7,120 bases of DNA from Clostridia bacterium (GTDB taxonomy: Bacteria; Bacillota_A; Clostridia; UBA1212), in NCBI GenBank assembly GCA_017464985.1, contig JAFTXL010000180.1, forward strand, positions 1 to 7,120. The letters run 5' to 3'. Of this stretch, positions 6,872 to 7,120 are shown piece after piece; position 1 is the stretch's first letter, and each line of letters begins with the position of its first letter. Below the pieces are notes generated by a model. That model saw nothing but the letters and a program-made list of their open reading frames with translations, was not told the origin of the DNA and did not search any database. Position numbers and translations under genes: made by a program.

Positions 6872-6914
6872 GGACAATCGCATGAAATTTTTTTGAAAAA
6901 AGATCTATTAATGC
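6872..6914. repeat. Diverged second copy of the intergenic hairpin element
   Basis: This segment aligns with 5497-5537 by eye: both have GG-CAA, CGCATGAAA, a T-rich block, six A followed by GA, then TATT-x-ATGC. Roughly 80 percent of positions agree over about 36 columns, with one single-base gap. Here the arms are weaker (GCATGAA against TTAATGC, one mismatch). Low-complexity A and T runs inflate the match, but the conserved CGCATGAA and TATTxATGC ends do not depend on them. Confidence 0.5.
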
Positions 6915-6985
6915 CACGAGGTCTCACGAATCAAAAAATTCGTATAGACCCCGCGAGTCATCCGCATGACGCCGGGAAATTTCAT
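6882..6985. other. Possible three-stem structured element downstream of the ECF gene
   Basis: ATGAAATTT (6882-6890) is exactly complementary to AAATTTCAT (6977-6985) and would enclose two hairpins: 6920-6950 (GGTCT/AGACC plus ACGAAT/ATTCGT around a CAAAAA loop, with a small internal loop) and 6957-6970 (GTCAT/ATGAC around CCGC). This could be the folded 3' end of the operon transcript, a small RNA or a palindromic element. It matches no RNA family I recognise. Confidence 0.45.
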
Positions 6986-7018
6986 CTGAATAATATTTTC
7001 AGCTGAACTGAAAAGTTA

Positions 7019-7110
7019 AATTCCACTTCTTAATGCGGTTCTGTAAAAGTAGATTTTACTCTTACAGAACCGCATTATTAACAAAAAAAACTTCCCTTAA
7101 AGTGGAAATT
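7019..7110. repeat. Nested long palindrome
   Basis: A 16-bp perfect stem (7031-7046 with 7062-7077, TAATGCGGTTCTGTAA) continues after one mismatch with AGTA/TACT (7048-7051 with 7057-7060). Eight-base arms TTCCACTT (7021-7028) and AAGTGGAA (7100-7107) lie outside it. No T-run follows on either strand at terminator distance. It may be a palindromic repeat element, the end of a small non-autonomous element, or a strong transcript barrier. Confidence 0.75.
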
Positions 7111-7120
7111 AGTGTTACAA

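Larger units (their letters stand above)
6829..7120. other. Gene-free, palindrome-rich end region
   Basis: No supportable reading frame is present. The stretch holds a diverged copy of the intergenic hairpin, a possible three-stem fold and a nested palindrome, described separately. No standard hairpin-plus-T-run terminator for the upstream operon was found on the plus strand. Confidence 0.7.

Noticed and set aside
7037..7071. Insertion sequence ends (GGTTCTGTAA tips facing each other)
   Set aside because: The arms extend beyond the tips as a palindrome, so there is no direct target duplication. The interval is tiny and no transposase is present.
7031..7077. Intrinsic terminator
   Set aside because: The stem is strong, but no T-run follows on the plus strand (A-rich instead) or on the minus strand.

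Overview
The window looks like accessory chromosome from a low-to-mid GC, Gram-positive gut-type anaerobe, probably Clostridia (Ruminococcaceae/Oscillospiraceae-like). The clues are a Clostridia-style lipoprotein signal, strong AGGAG-type ribosome binding sites, an ECF-type vitamin transporter subunit, a cobalamin riboswitch, and a giant multidomain secreted protein with InlB-type repeats. The taxonomic guess is inference; there is no rRNA or marker gene here.

Left part (1-5305, minus strand): one very large gene occupies three quarters of the window and runs off its left edge. The frame was followed codon by codon from the ATG at 5305 to base 2 without a stop, giving at least 1768 residues. 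It encodes a secreted protein made, in order, of a signal peptide, FG-GAP/VCBS-like calcium-loop repeats (an integrin-like propeller), about 570 residues with no family I recognise, a fibronectin type III domain, an Ig-like domain, a second Ig-like domain, five InlB/Listeria-Bacteroides repeats, and an acidic Gly/Ser/Asp 17-residue tandem repeat. The C-terminus, and so the mode of surface attachment, lies outside. The long plus-strand open frames across this region are shadows of this gene.

Middle (5306-5827): a divergent intergenic region. It holds the ribosome binding site and a promoter for the large gene (minus strand), a 15-bp perfect palindrome, a plausible plus-strand promoter, and a cobalamin-type riboswitch leading into the next operon.

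Right part (5828-6828, plus strand): two genes two bases apart. The first is a lipoprotein with a C-terminal DUF4430 (transcobalamin-like C-terminal) domain; the second is a six-helix ECF transporter S component. With the riboswitch, the simplest model is a B12-repressed uptake cassette in which a membrane-anchored capture protein hands a corrinoid (or precursor) to the S component. The shared ECF energising module (EcfA, EcfA', EcfT) is not in the window and would be encoded elsewhere.

Right end (6829-7120): no gene is visible. It is unusually rich in inverted repeats: a diverged second copy of the hairpin found upstream of the riboswitch, a possible three-stem fold, and a long nested palindrome. 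None has the T-run of a standard intrinsic terminator.
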